Source: Colias croceus
Lineage: Eukaryota; Arthropoda; Insecta; Lepidoptera; Pieridae
Direction of reading: 5' to 3'
Assembly (NCBI RefSeq): GCF_905220415.1
Contig: NC_059553.1
Location: 2,566,501 to 2,630,500 of the forward strand
Length of the DNA: 64,000 nt
Shown: positions 1 through 14,500 of the stretch, piece after piece
Numbering within the stretch: the first letter of the stretch is position 1
Layout: every line of letters begins with the position of its first letter
The notes under the pieces: generated by a model
Databases searched by the model: none
The model's input: the letters and a program-made list of their open reading frames with translations, nothing else
What the model was told of the DNA's origin: nothing
Position numbers and translations under genes: made by a program

Positions 1-1990
1 CGATCTTTTGTTGCCTCTGTTCAAATACATTTCATACAATTTCAATTAAAATTTATTGGTTTAATTACAATTATAATATGTATATCTTGGTTTTATTTTA
101 AATATCTTCTTTCACTAAAAATTATAATACAGACAAAAATATTGAATTATTTTGGCACCAAAAATATACCCCAATTATAAAAATTCTTATCCGTGTATTG
201 GAATGCCTGAAAAACTATTAAAATGAATATTTCTTCTAATAAATGTAATTATTGTATTGCAATTTAAGCACATAATATAGCGCGAAATAGTTCGGAAGTG
301 AGCAATTACAGTTTCCGGTAAAGATTGGATAATGTCAGTAATGTGAGGAAAATTGCTTTTCGCATTTCCTAGTGTTACGAGCACAGAGTAATAAATTAAT
401 CAAGGCAAGTACAAGACGGTTCATTAATTTATTTTTCGTTTGTAACATGCATCTTAGCTAAAGTTACATTTGTGTTTATGACTACAATTAAAGAATGATA
501 TAAGTAGGCCGCTTCTTTGGTACAGTGATTAACGCGTAAGTGTAGAAACGAGAGGTTCCGGGATCGGTTCCCACTGGAACAAAATTGTAGCAGGGCACAG
601 TAGAGACGGAAATTGATGTGATACAGATGTAATATGCATCTGCCCCACACCTCATAAGGGAAAGAATTTATAACAAAATTTAGAGACAGTTAAAGAGCTA
701 ATTATATAATCTTATAAAAGATGTCCCTTAATGATACCAAACTAAAAGGGTCATGCCACCATTCTCACCCAAAATTTTAATTAAAAAAAAAACAAAATAT
801 GTACAAAGAAATAATTTTCCTCCTACAACATTTTTAGCTCGAACTAGCAAATCCGAAAAAAGATAGCTAGAATCACTTTAGCAAATAACATTACAGTATG
901 GACAGTAATATTAATTTTACAATTTAGCATCTGCCATGTAAATATTGTTGATAGTTATATAAGCCGCGAACAAGGACCACGTAATAATTAATTATGACTT
1001 TCTATTTTATCGGCTGCCCAAAATTATTGCTGAGGCACTTTCCATACATTTTACATTCAAAGAGCCGGGAGAAATTATAGGCTCACGCGTGTATATGCGC
1101 TCTGGAGCCCGACTTGAATAGAAATCATTATGAAAGTAAGGTCTATGGATTATAATTTATTTATCGTAACGATCATGGGCATTTCAATTCAAAGGGCAAA
1201 TATGTGGTATTTCGTAACTTTGTCATGGTGTGAATGGTAAACTTTAGATCCATAAGAACTTGAAGATTTCGCCCAATAAATAATTTCTAAAATAGCATGA
1301 CTGTGTCGTGTGTAATTTTTTTTCGGTATATTTAGAAATTATGTATAATGTAATGAGGTAAAATATATTTTGTATTTTTTTTTGTAATGCTTTCACACAA
1401 AAATTACTGGTCCGATTATAAAAATTATTTCATCATAATGCATCCTGAGTCACATAATGGCTATGTTTTAATTATTTTTATACTAGGTCAGCATATAGGC
1501 TATGTTTCAATTCCTTTTATCCTAGGTCCTAGGCAGAGAAGCAGATAGTAGAAAAATAATGTATACATGAATTTTATAATTAACCAAGAAAACAAGAAAG
1601 TGTGTTTAGCCATAAACAAGTTATTATTTAATCACACGTTGCCAGTAATTGCTGTTACACTACAATTATTCTTATTGCAACATGCTATACAGATTTATAC
1701 AGTTTACAATTTACATATTCCTGTATTCAGATTACAACTTTTCTATTTCCTATTATTTATAAAATTAAATAAACAATTTTCTTTTACACTAATTTGGTAT
1801 ATGGAATAAACACGACTTACTTTTTAGTCTAAATATAACACATTTCAATATAAAATGAACTCAACAGTTTTACATAACATTAACGAACAACTTGGTAACG
1901 CGCTACACCCTCATAGACATATTATATTCATTGGAGACCACTTGGCCAGTCAATTCACTGAAAACGAATTTCCATATATTTCCCACCACC
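1..1990. other. Intergenic DNA left of gene 1
   Basis: AT-rich sequence. Short open frames exist on both strands but none has a recognisable motif, a splice partner or a plausible composition. The only structured item I see is the tRNA-like repeat near 505-650. An imperfect tandem 'ctatgttt(t/c)aatt' repetition lies around 1460-1520. Confidence 0.6.
505..650 (+). repeat. Possible tRNA-derived SINE fragment
   Basis: The segment 'TTGGTACAGTGATTAACGCG' (517-536) resembles a degenerate RNA polymerase III box A. GGATCGGTTCC (561-571) matches the box B consensus GGTTCGANTCC at most positions. The spacing suits a tRNA-derived head. No cloverleaf can be drawn confidently and no A-rich tail is evident, so a decayed SINE head is likelier than a functional tRNA. 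Confidence 0.4.
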
Positions 1991-2152
1991 CTAGAAGCAA
2001 GCTCGTCGGTCTCGACTAACAGACATTCAGACGTTTCGGACCGCGGCCTGCGCGCGCGTTTGTGTGTACCATAGTGTTGTGACAGTGATGCGAGCGTGTA
2101 TACTCAACTTTATTTTGTGATAGATATGTATGTGTGTAGTAGCCGTAGAAAA

Positions 2153-5100
2153 ATGAGCGGTAAGTTATGAATATTATTTTATTATTAAATTCAATTTTAT
2201 ATAAAAAAAAATATTAGATTGAACGAAAAGAAATCAACTTATAATTGAACTGAATTATTAAGTACCTATCTATGAATTATAACAAGTAAGAAAAAATATG
2301 GGATTTTTACAAGTAAGTGATCTACGAGTCTCTTTTATTGATAGAGCAGTAAGTATGCAAATAATAGCCGTTAGACATTACTAGTGCGTTTGATCTATAT
2401 CGCTCTATTTACAGAACCAGTAAGTAAAGCTAATTCTTAGAAGTTTTTGTCAATTGAATTTATATACGCACTACACATGGTCATGTTTCACATTGATTTT
2501 CTTATGATATTATACAAAAATAAGATAAAATAAGAAATCGCTTAAAATATTCATTCGAATGATTCGAAACAATAATACATTCATCAATCAATTTTTACTA
2601 TATCGATAGGTTTTCCTAAAAAAACAAGTCAAATACCTACTTAGCTAAAGCTAATTTTGATTTTTTTTTTAATTGTGAGACGAGCTCACAGAATATATAC
2701 CTAAACTTGTAACAAGTAAAATTTATACATTGGTAAAGTATCCTGTAAGATGAATTTTAAAATCGTGATTTTTTTCGATGTACACGAGCTTACACAGGTT
2801 CTCTCCACTTGTACTAACTACCTATTTATCAACTATATTTGTTACATTTTCTATCACATGAAGTTCATACTAAACATATCATCTCCCATGGGATCAATTT
2901 CCACTTAACTCAATTAACACTCATAAATGCGTTAACGAGAACGAGTATGACCGGCTTACACAGTTTAAATCAGTTTCCATTTTAAATTATTCTACTTTTT
3001 GTGTACATAACGGTTGGGTTTACATTTCAGTATGAAACATATGTAGATTGTAGAATGCAATGAATCTATCATGCACTTGCTATGTTCATTCAATTAATAT
3101 GTAACAGGAAAATAATTAGTTTTCCTGCAGTTTTGGTATTCATGAAAAAACGTAGGTAGGTAAACTTTTGACCTATACGTAGTCTACAACAGCTAAAGTT
3201 TAAAAAAAAAGTTTATTTTTTGTATTTTAAAATTTCGCCTAGCTACCTAATTATCTAATTGACCAATAGATTTAATTGCACAAAATTATTTTACTGTCCC
3301 TTTATGTTCTTAAATGATTGTTGTATGCAAAAGCTTTGTGTAATGAAAGCTCGTCTTACAAAAGGCACGCTTTTATTTCAGTTCATTTGAATATTTCAAT
3401 ACAATTTTATCTATTATCCAAATATTGTAGTTAGGTAAACAAATACAAGTTATTGTCGCTTAAGAATAATGTAAAAATAGAAAGCAAGACGTGATCAATT
3501 ATTCAGTTTCACTTCTTTGTTAGTTAGAACGATTTGCGGTAAATTAAATCCAGAACAATCTTTTTCATAACTCAGAAGCGTGATAAGGAATTCAGCTTGA
3601 ATTTGTGGTTTCTTTTGTTTCGATTGTATCAGTGATTTATATCGTTTTAACTGAGTAGATCTTTACTGGAGTATGTGTGAGTGGTGTGCGATAAACATGT
3701 GTTATAGTTTTAATCTTGTATAATTAATTAATGTAAAGTTCGAATTATATATGTTTTTAATTAATATTGTATGTTATGTTTGAAATACTTTCTACTTAAT
3801 AAAATTAGGTCAGTAGAACTTTATTTTAATAATATGATGAAGTGATAAATTATTTTTTGATCTAGTTTCACTGAACTTTTTTACGTATTTCATATGAAGC
3901 TTTGATAGAGCTTTTTGTACATCGTAAAGCTTTTTTTGTCTTATGTCATAACGATCACCTTTCCTGGGGAGAAAGAAGGAAAATATATAACCAGTAGGTA
4001 ATAAGCGCAAAAGTTAGCGTGTATTTAATTATATAGCTCACGTACGGAACAAAATGATATTGATGTAATTTTAAGGAAGCTGTTTATCTATACCGTGTCA
4101 CAGATAATATAATACAAGACTATGTATTAGCGATCTATCAAACTATCTATGAAATTTTTTATTTGTTACAAATGCTATCTTTGATATCGCGTCGCCTTAG
4201 TAGAGTAATAATTTATCACTTCCGTAAAAGTTTTACAAGAAATAAATAATAAGTTAATAGTTTTTTAACTAGTATTTTTATATTCAGAATTACCACATCG
4301 CTCTACTTGTCCAAATGCTAACAAAATTTACAACAGTAGTTAGGAAAATATATCTTTTTACTTCTTAATCAAAATAGAATCAGCACAGTTACAAATTGCT
4401 CGTTAATAAATCTATAGTGATTGCATCGAGTGACACATTTTTCACTCCATTTCGGGCTCATTACTATTTACTTTCGCCCAAGAAAAGCGGCCGTTGAAAT
4501 TGGTCATGTTTTGTAACAAATGTGCGTTATAGTCATGGTTATAGTGCTACCGTTGTTTTATGGGCCCTTACATGTCTTGTTACATAATCAAAATGCGAGT
4601 ATTGTTCTACAAACTTTCGTTTATGGGCGATTTAAGTGTCATTTATAATATAACACGCTATAAATGATGTAGTAAAATGATATCACCGAGTCTAATTGCG
4701 TAATATGATACGAAAAATTAAATTGATACATAAAGAATATTTTTTTAATGTTAATGAAGTAGAGTTTTATACTACTGTGATAAATAGATTACGTTCTTAG
4801 AAAATGTAGAGATAATTGTGTTGCAGACTTTTTATATTAATTTTGGTTCACTGAATAAATTATGAGGAAATCTTGACTTCTTTAATAATCTCTTAATATA
4901 TACATATAAATCTCGTGTCACAATGTTTGTCCTCAATGGACTCCTAAACCACTTAACCGATTATAATAAAATTCGCACACCATGTGCAGTTCGATCCAAC
5001 TTGAGAGATAGGATAGGTTTTATCCCGAAAATCCCACGGGAAAGGGAACTATGCGGGGTTTTCTCTGAAAACGCGGGCGAAGCCGCGGGCGGAAAGCTAG

Positions 5101-8100
5101 TAAGATTATAAGCAAAGGTACCTTCATTATGCTTCTTTTCATCAAGTTTATTACATATACATTTTAGTGACCCTTTTTCTTCAAAAATAATTTTAACTTT
5201 TTCTAAATACAATGACAAAGCATTATTTTTCAAAAAGCAATTTTGCATTGTGCCTAATTTTTCCAATACCCACTTTAAAGCTATACATCATTCTCTAGTA
5301 ATTTATTCTTATTCAACTAACAGTATGATGCTTTCGTATGAATCAGCGTATCTATTGTACTACACAGATATCCGGGTTTGGCTGTACATTATGGTCATTA
5401 TGCACAATAATCTAGGCTCTTTCAAGTTTTCAATATGTACAATATAATTTTACAAGTGTAGAAAATGTATTTTAATGATCTAAAAGCCTGTAATTTTAAA
5501 AAATGTGTATGTAAGTATACCTATATTTATTTCTCAACTAAATTTTCGTTAAGAATTCTTTATAATGATTAGGATAATCCAATAAGTACCGTGAGTTACA
5601 AAACTAATACGAATTTTATACAAATTCAACCTCAAATAAATAGAGATTTCACAATAAGTGATAACAATATAAGTTAAAAAAAATCAAATTTGTATCCTTC
5701 TTACATAGGTTCTCTTTTAATCAAGAATTAATTGCCAACCCAACCAAACATAACCAATTGAACAATAGTTAATATATAGTAAATAGATAGTGACCTGTTT
5801 ATCATTGCATTCAACTCATTAATTCCTATATACAAAAATAAAATGCAAAAAACACCTTGACCTCACAAATCACGGAATCAAGTTCACGAGGTAACGTAAA
5901 TAAAGTCGAGAGCCATCTACCAAGATCATTGACCGTATGCGTTGGAATATTTTAATATTGGACTGAAATCCGAAAGTGAATCGTCATGGCGCAGGCGGGT
6001 CACGTACCCAAGGAAAGTGACCACGAAGGTCACGGGCGGTGAATCGTAATGAAGCCTTACTCTTTTTGAATAGTGATTAGTGTCATTACACGCAGTTTGG
6101 GTTTGTGTCTTTAACTGTTGTACCGGTGTTTTCTATCGTTGTGGGGCTAATTAAGCTGTCGATTATTGGCTGTAACGAGTGTGGAACTAGTTGAACCGAA
6201 AGTTTTTCGAATTTATGTTACGTATTCTGTTAGATGTTCTAAAGTTCTACAGTTTATTTAATCGCTTTTATTTCTAGATTTAAATGGATATGAATGGAAT
6301 AAGAATACATTTATTGTAACTGAAACTATTAGGTACTTCAATTGTATATAAGGTTTTTGAATATATAATATCAAAATACACTAAAATACAAAATGATTGT
6401 CAACATTATCCTCATACTCCCACAGTCATTACGTTTTTACATGCTGTATTTTATACTTTATACTATACTATTCCGACATGTACAAGGCAGTCATTACATA
6501 ATATTACCATGTACATTGATCAAACTTTTACTCCCAACAAAACATCTATTTCTGAATTCCCACATGAAGAATGGACGTCGACAAAAGTGACAGTTTATTG
6601 CCATGGCAATGACATCAATCGATTTGCGGCGTGTGAGTTTTGTTTTTTGGCTCCGGTTCCGCAAGAAATCGGGGAAGTGAGTGTGGGATCCTTTATTTGA
6701 TTTGCATGTGAGCTTGTTTATGTTAAATTTATTAGACAGCTATTTCAAAAAGGTTGTCACTCAAAAACTTTTACTGTATAAGTTTCAGAGCTTGACCGAC
6801 AATCAGTGCGTACGTCAGTCGCGCTTGTCATATGTATGGAAATTCATAAACCCGTTTATAGCTAGACCGACCATACGCACGCGTATTGTCATGCGCATTA
6901 GCGTCATTATACGTAGTATATTATTATTAGTCTGTGGTGTCATAGTCATACAATTGTTGATGCGTATCGTCAGGACCGACGGTACGCACTGACAGTCGGT
7001 CAAGCTCTGCAACCAGCCAAGCTTTTGATATTACCACCGAACGACATAATATGTCGTGTCGTATTATATAGATGGATGAAATGAATAAATGCTAGTGTAA
7101 TATATTGAACCAACCAACTATAAAGTTTATGTTTCATAATAAAATGTATCTCTATGTAACGAGCCCGGAAAACAACCATAACTTAGTTTTATGAAAGCGT
7201 TAATAAAATATAACATATTCATTAAAATCTTTAAGAAATTTCGTGTATGTTACATATGATTTGAATTAGTATAATATTGGAATAGTCATTGCATAAAATA
7301 CATTGCATGATTGGAATTGCCAGCTAAGTGCTACAGTTAATCGTATAAATAACTATGTCAGTGGGTGACCCACGCCATGTTTTTCATGTTTATTATACCC
7401 ATTATTACATCTTCTATCCTTTGAAATAAATGTAGATTTATCTGAAGACCAAAAAATTTACCTACATATTATAAAATATTAATAATTGGCTTATACAGAT
7501 ATACCTACTTTACGGCTACTGCAAATGCATAACATGCGATGTCTTTCTATAGAGACTATGGTGTTGTTTGATAGCGTTAACAGCATGTCCTACAAAAGAG
7601 TTCAACGCGCTACGGAAGCTACGTAGTCTTTAACTTCTCTGTACATACAAATATATTAGTTTGCTCTGTGATAGAAATAGAGAGAACATCTAAACTTACC
7701 TCGTCGACGTATGTTCCTATTGTTAGAAATACTGATTAATGATTTAATTCGATAGATAAATCTTATAATTATATGACATAATTATTTTCAAATTAAGGAA
7801 GCGCAAAAGTTGGGATTTGGAAATTTTTTAAAATTAAGATAGATGAAATCTTGACTTGGATCATAGGGTTTTTGTAGTAAAAAAAATATATGACGTTTTA
7901 TAATGATGTTTTTATCCATCTATTTAATAATGTAAACAAATATGTATGTATAATTAATATTACTTATTCACTTCTTACCTAAATTTTCTCTCAAAGAAAG
8001 CCAAATAAAAAATAAATGTTATTCAAATTTTCGGTTTCTCTTTTATTATAATTAACTACCATTATTTTAAACCTTTCTTTAACACCGTTTAAACTTTTGT

Positions 8101-8557
8101 TATCATTCTCCTATGACTTAAACTCACTTTAACTTAAAGTTATAATTTTCCAGGGTGTAAATTATATTAAGGTTTTAATTTTCTATGTGATCGTAATTTC
8201 TCACATTCATAAACTAAGCTATTTATTAAACACTAGCTTCCGCCCGCGACTCCGTCCGCGCGGATGTCAGTCTTCGCGTGGATGGTTTATTTCTCCATTT
8301 TGAGTAACTCAGACAATGACATCTTATAAAATATATATATTGGACCCAAATACGGTTAGGCCTATAATAATACGCAACGTGTGTTCGCGGTTCTACAGAA
8401 GAACGTCTATGGATAAAACTGAAAAATTAAGATTAATTTTTTTCTACGTATTTTTCCAGAATAAAAAGTATCCCATTTTACGCCCAGGATAATAAGGTAT
8501 AATTATACCATGTTTCATCGAAATCGAACCGTTAGTTTTCACGTGATGCCTTCACAT

Positions 8558-8590
<33 letters not shown>

Positions 8591-11500
8591 AATTTTTTTA
8601 ATCACATATTTGGGTTTGGTATCGATCCAGTAACACCCCCTGGTATTTATTTTTTCAATATTTTAAATGTACAGAATTGACCCTTCTACAGATTTATTAT
8701 ATGTATAGATGCGTATTCAGCGGATAATAAATATGAATTATTGCATTAAAATAATATAGAAATAATAATAGTTATTTAATTTCTATTATTAGCATGCGTT
8801 ACATTTAAGAACCGTACCAAATAATCGCAAATCACAAGATAATGGCAGCAATGATTAGATGGAACGACGCACGTGCATTTAGCGATTCGTGAGATGTAAA
8901 TAGGAAAATCACTTTTATTTTCAAGCTGTTACGGTGTACTGTTGCTTGTGTGCCGTGCTCTCTCGTGTGATGAAGGCATAAAAATGTATTTTCTCGCAGC
9001 AAATAGCTGGAGTGAAACGTTCCACGCTCTGGGGAACATCGCGAGCGAGTGGGAACTCATATGGCACAAGTCAACGTGTGTGAAATTAAATTTTAAGGCG
9101 CATTGTCTCTAAGATCGTTTGTTTCACTGAGTCAAAAATAAATACCGATTTTCTTTCTTATATATCACTACATAGTATAAAACAAAGTCGCCTTCTCTGT
9201 CCCTATGTCCCTACTCCCTTTGTACGCTTAAATCTTTAAAAAAGGTTTTTTTTTATATTCAAGAGGAAGGTTTTAGTATATAATTTATTAGGTTTTAAAC
9301 AAAGCGGGCGAAGCCGCGGGCGGTAAGCTAGTAGAGCAAAAACAAATCACGCTCTAGTAGTAAAAAGTTCGCTATTATAGAATTTCAATCGAATTCCTGA
9401 GTCGGTCCAAATTTTGAGGTATTTCTTATTTTAAAACTGACAGAAAGTCATTGTTATAAAGCCTTACATTTACTAAAAACCTGTGAAGAATTAAATATAC
9501 ATCTATTCTACATATACAATTATTCGCCAAGGAATGAATTCTTGGTTTGTATTTGTGAATGACTGAAAAAATTTCTTAAGCATCTGAAGTTTGGAAAAGT
9601 CTCCACTCAATTTTTCAATTAAAATTGTTTATTTTTCCATATAATATGTAAATGTATCCAATTTTGAATGAGCACTTAATCTCGCACGAAAGCGTGTTGT
9701 TGCCTGTCTTTAACTAAAAGATGCATATAATCTCTAGCACATTAATCGTGTAATTACATTTTCTATTTTCCAATATTACGTGATCAGTGTTGCACGTAAC
9801 ACAAGAAGTCAATATCCTTGGACGAGAAGAAGACGAAGGTAATTTGCTTATATGAAATTGCTTAGTATAAAAAGTTTTAGAAAATTAAATATACTTCCCT
9901 GTACTGGATAAATTGCCTTAATAAATTTGTAAGGAAATAAATTGTTGTATACTAACCACATAGCTAATGTCATGTTTACTTAGTGTAAATTACATTTTGT
10001 ACAAATAAATCTATACTTCTATTATAAAGCTGAAGAGTTTTTTTGTTTGTTTGAACGCGTGAATCTCAGGAACTGATCCGATTTGATAAATTATTTCGAT
10101 GTTAGACAGCCCATTTATCGAGGAAGGCTAGGCTATATATCATCATGCTAAGACCAACAGGAGCGGTACCACGCGGGTGAAACCGTGGAGTGCAGCTAGT
10201 TAGTAAATAAATAATGAAAAAACATAGAGCTTTATATTATCTTCGGTCTTACTTTGCTTTATACTGTCTAAAAGGGCATTTATTTGCAAAATAGATCCTG
10301 TGAACTATGTTACTAAATTAATGATGATGCATACTACATATTGTGATAATTCTGATCTTTACTGGCACACATTTATAGCAGTAACTAGATAAAACATTTT
10401 ATACAGTGAGTCACTCGGAGTTACTCACGCATACAAACTTTCAGTTAGATAGGTAGAGACGGGTGATGACTATAGTGTCACGGTGCATACACAAGGCGGG
10501 CATACTATATTATGATAAAAATATTTTTATGATATTGTTTAGAAATTCTTGAAAATTTTATGAAGACAAATAAAATGTTATCAATTCAAAGGTTTTATAT
10601 TCTTTTTTTTCAAATGTAATGTTATAAATACGAAAACTTCCTTACTACTTCCTTACCTATGAATTGATAACTAACAAGGTTAATGAAACATTAATTAGCT
10701 CTCCAAAATCTGCGATCTGGTGGTCAAACAAAAAAATCTCATCATACCTATATCTAAAATTTTAAACATAGTTAAAAATATATATGAAAAAGTTTGAATT
10801 ATAATTCAAACTTTTTCATATAAAATCTTAGAATGTAGTTCCTCGTATCCTAGTGTTTAGCACATAGGTATATTTCTTAACTAATAGGAAAAGTCGTATG
10901 GAAAATGAATATAAATTGAACGAAAGTAAAAGTGTCTAATCAAAAACATGCGTCATCCAAAACAACTTCCACTATTAAATTTAATGCAATAGCTTCCTAT
11001 GAATATGTTAAAATTCTCACACGTACTACCTATGCTATGTCAATACAACATGGCTTTCCGAATCATTGTCCATTCAAAGCAGGTCCCATGGTTATGGTGT
11101 AATATCCCCATAACGCAATGAGAACCACGTACCAATGAAAATATAGAAAGTAATTGTATGTAATTTGTTTGGATACTTTTCCTGCTTTTATAATGATGAT
11201 GACTATAGCCGCTTCATCAAAATAGAAATAATACATGGGCTTTTCAAAATTATGCCGAATCTCAAATTATGCCGAAAACATAAAATTACAATTGAGTTAC
11301 TACTCAAAATATTGATAAAATCATCGAGTAATAAGTAACCAATAAAATATATTGTCTAACTTTCGCACAATCTTCAACATTATTTATATATAATATATCC
11401 AATTGGTTTCAAAGAAAGAAAACATATTAGTACAGTTATACATATTCAGAGACTTAACAATTAACACAAACACGCGAAATAAATACAATTAATAGTAAAA

Positions 11501-14500
11501 AATGTCAAATCTAACATGAGTTATTTTGCTAGATTAATTACAATGGCATTCTGATTCTATTTGTAGTACCAATTCGTGCAGGTATGAAAAGTATAACTAA
11601 AATTTGTGGGAACCAGCGGTCACGGTCATGTAAACCGTTCCGCTCTAAATATACACCGTTTAAGCTTCCAATATATCATGTCTTCCGCTCTTTCTATAGA
11701 ACGTAAAGAAGTATATATAAAAACGAGTTCAGTTTCGCAAATCGTATGAAACAGATACGATCTTTCGAAATCGGAGGTGTACTGCCGCATTGATTCGCTA
11801 TTGTTTGAAGTTGCTAATGCAATCAATAAAGCACACGTATTTTCTATATGACATGAACATTTGCACTTCACTATGATAACTTATATTTTCCTTATAATTA
11901 TAGTACTTACCTACATATAGGATAATGCAATGTACTACGAATACCAATCCATCTTTTTAGATCGGGAAAATATTTTTCTGTCAGAATGCCTACTTATATT
12001 TTTTGTCTTGAAATTCGTACATAATATCGATAGAAAATACCAGAGTACATATGAATGACCTATGTATAAATATATAACATCCATACTAATATTATAAATG
12101 CGAAAGTAACTCTGTCTGTCTGTCTGTTACTCAATCACGCCTAAACTACTGAACCAATTTTCATGAAATTTTATATGGAGATATTTTGATACCCGAGAAA
12201 GGACATAGGCTACTTTTTATCCCGGAAAAATGACGCAATCCCGGAAATCCCACGGGAATGGGAACTATGCGGGTTTTTCTTTGACTGCGCGGGCGAAGCC
12301 GCGGGCGGAAACCTAGTATTACATATTTAACCCGTCAATTCCCAGTGTCACCTGTAGGTGACAGTAGTTTAATATTTTTTTTCTACCACATGACAATTAA
12401 TTTTTGAATTCTACCATGTTTGTTGCAAAGCTTATTAGTTGAACTATTCATGTTTTTTTTCTGGCAAAGCTAACTTTATGATTTTTATCAAATTTGCTTA
12501 GTTGTTTCGCGCGTACTTGAAGTAGTCAGAGTTTGTGTGATTCCTTGAAGTGTAAAGTGATATAAAAATGTCCCGACAGTAAGTGTTGTTTTTTTTCTTA
12601 TTGCATATAGTAAATGAAAGTATTATCTATAATATAAATATATTTTATGATAAAAATAACTAATAGCATCTTCACTACAGCGCTGAAAATATGCCGTGTC
12701 ACCTGGAGGTGACACTGGGCATTATAATAACTTTATTATTCCGAATTCATTGTAAGTAATACCAAGACTGTTGTTTATTTTCTTCTTATTGCTATGTGGT
12801 GATATTGTTTTAGAGGTTGTTTACGTATTACAGGTTGACGTTAGATGAGATTGCCTAGGAGTTGCACGCCAGAGAAGACCCAGGCGATATTATTTTATTT
12901 CCTCCTGATGATGGTGTGGGGACTGACGAAGAAAGTGGAGACGAAAATGACGCTAGTATTTTTCATTTTTCTAGTCGCATGCTTTGAGCACAATTAGAAT
13001 GTAAAAATAAACCTTCCGTCTTTGGAGAAAATTGTGTACATGACGAAGAAGAAGTCGAAATACCGAAGAAAAAATACCTTACAAAGCTTTTGATGAAATT
13101 ATTGCCGTCATGTGGCATCGTCACCATTGTATCCAACTAACACGGATTGGATCCTATCATAAAAGTAGATCGCTTTAGATTTGTGGATAAAAAACATGTT
13201 TTGGCATAGAAGCATCTTACCAAAATGCATGGCTGATCAAAGGGCTGATGGCAACTAACTGGACCTACTAAGATTTCCAACGGAATGTGGTAATCGTAAT
13301 TCTGCCTATATATTCTCAGTACAAATGAGAGTGCCCACAGAAATGAGGAGAGCTGGAACCGCGGACGACCATTCGGTAGTTGATCTCTCACAATGTAGAT
13401 GCAGGTACGCACGGTAGGTACCAACGCACTAGAAAAATGTGCGCCAAGTGCAATATCAGTTTACATATAAAGTGTTGGTACATGTTCCAGAATAAATAAG
13501 TAATGTATTTCTTTCTACTTGTTCATAAATAAAAATTATTATAATAATTTATTTTTATTCCCAACAAAAAAAAAGAACAACCTTGTTAACCCTTTAGAGT
13601 CCTAAGTTAAAACAATGCCCAGTGTCACCTGTAGGTGACACCCTCATAAAAAAAAATTGGGGGGTAGTATTTTTTTTTGTTTTTTGTTTTTGTCCTCGCC
13701 AGATGTATTTTAACTATTTCAGTAAAAGAGAAATGCAAAATTGCTATTAACTTAGACATGGGAATTGAAGAGTTAAGACAAAAGTACCTGTATGTATCAG
13801 TCTAGAGATGGTGCACTTTCACAAAAAATAATGGACAAATATAATAAAACTACATCTTAGCCCGTTTAGTCAATATATAGAATCGTTAAATAAAATTTAA
13901 TGCATATTATACATATCTTACACGTAAATAGAAAAGTAAATATATATAACAAGGAATGTCAAATAGAATGACAGTTATTAACAAGCGAAGAAAAGCGATT
14001 ATCCGTAAAGTAATAAAATATTTTCGCTTTTTTCACCATTTGGTGAGCACTCATTAGCAAATTTTCATCATTCTATGTAAATGGCGCCTTTGATCACTAA
14101 CTTTTCTGTATTTTTAACCGACTTCAAATAAGAAAGAAGGTTCTATGGTATATTATTTTTAATGATAAACTGCACATCCAAAGGATTCCCTGTAATAAAT
14201 AAACGTTATACGAGAAATTTTAGCTTAATGTAAATAGACATATTTACCAGAATTTTCCACGCAAAACCAGCTTAAAATATTGTTTTTATACTACAATACA
14301 AGATGGCCTAAATCTCACGACATATTGAGTAATATTATCGCTGCTCTACTTTTTTAATAGTGTTTACTAGAACACTTATGAACAATCGATATTTCTGACT
14401 TTCCGATATTGTGATTGTATAATTCTTTCGTTTGAATAACTGTATACAATGCGGAAGACTATAAAACTATTTTACATCGTTATGATTGCGTTAGAGCCTA

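Noticed and set aside
505..590. A functional tRNA gene
   Set aside because: Box A and B are only partial, and no cloverleaf with paired acceptor stem can be formed.
5984..6034. GTGACCACGAAGGTCAC as a nuclear-receptor site
   Set aside because: Half-sites are everted with five spacer bases and do not match the EcR/USP consensus; no supporting context.
6681..7012. Overlapping open frames on both strands
   Set aside because: Generated by the inverted repeats of the 6786-7009 element.
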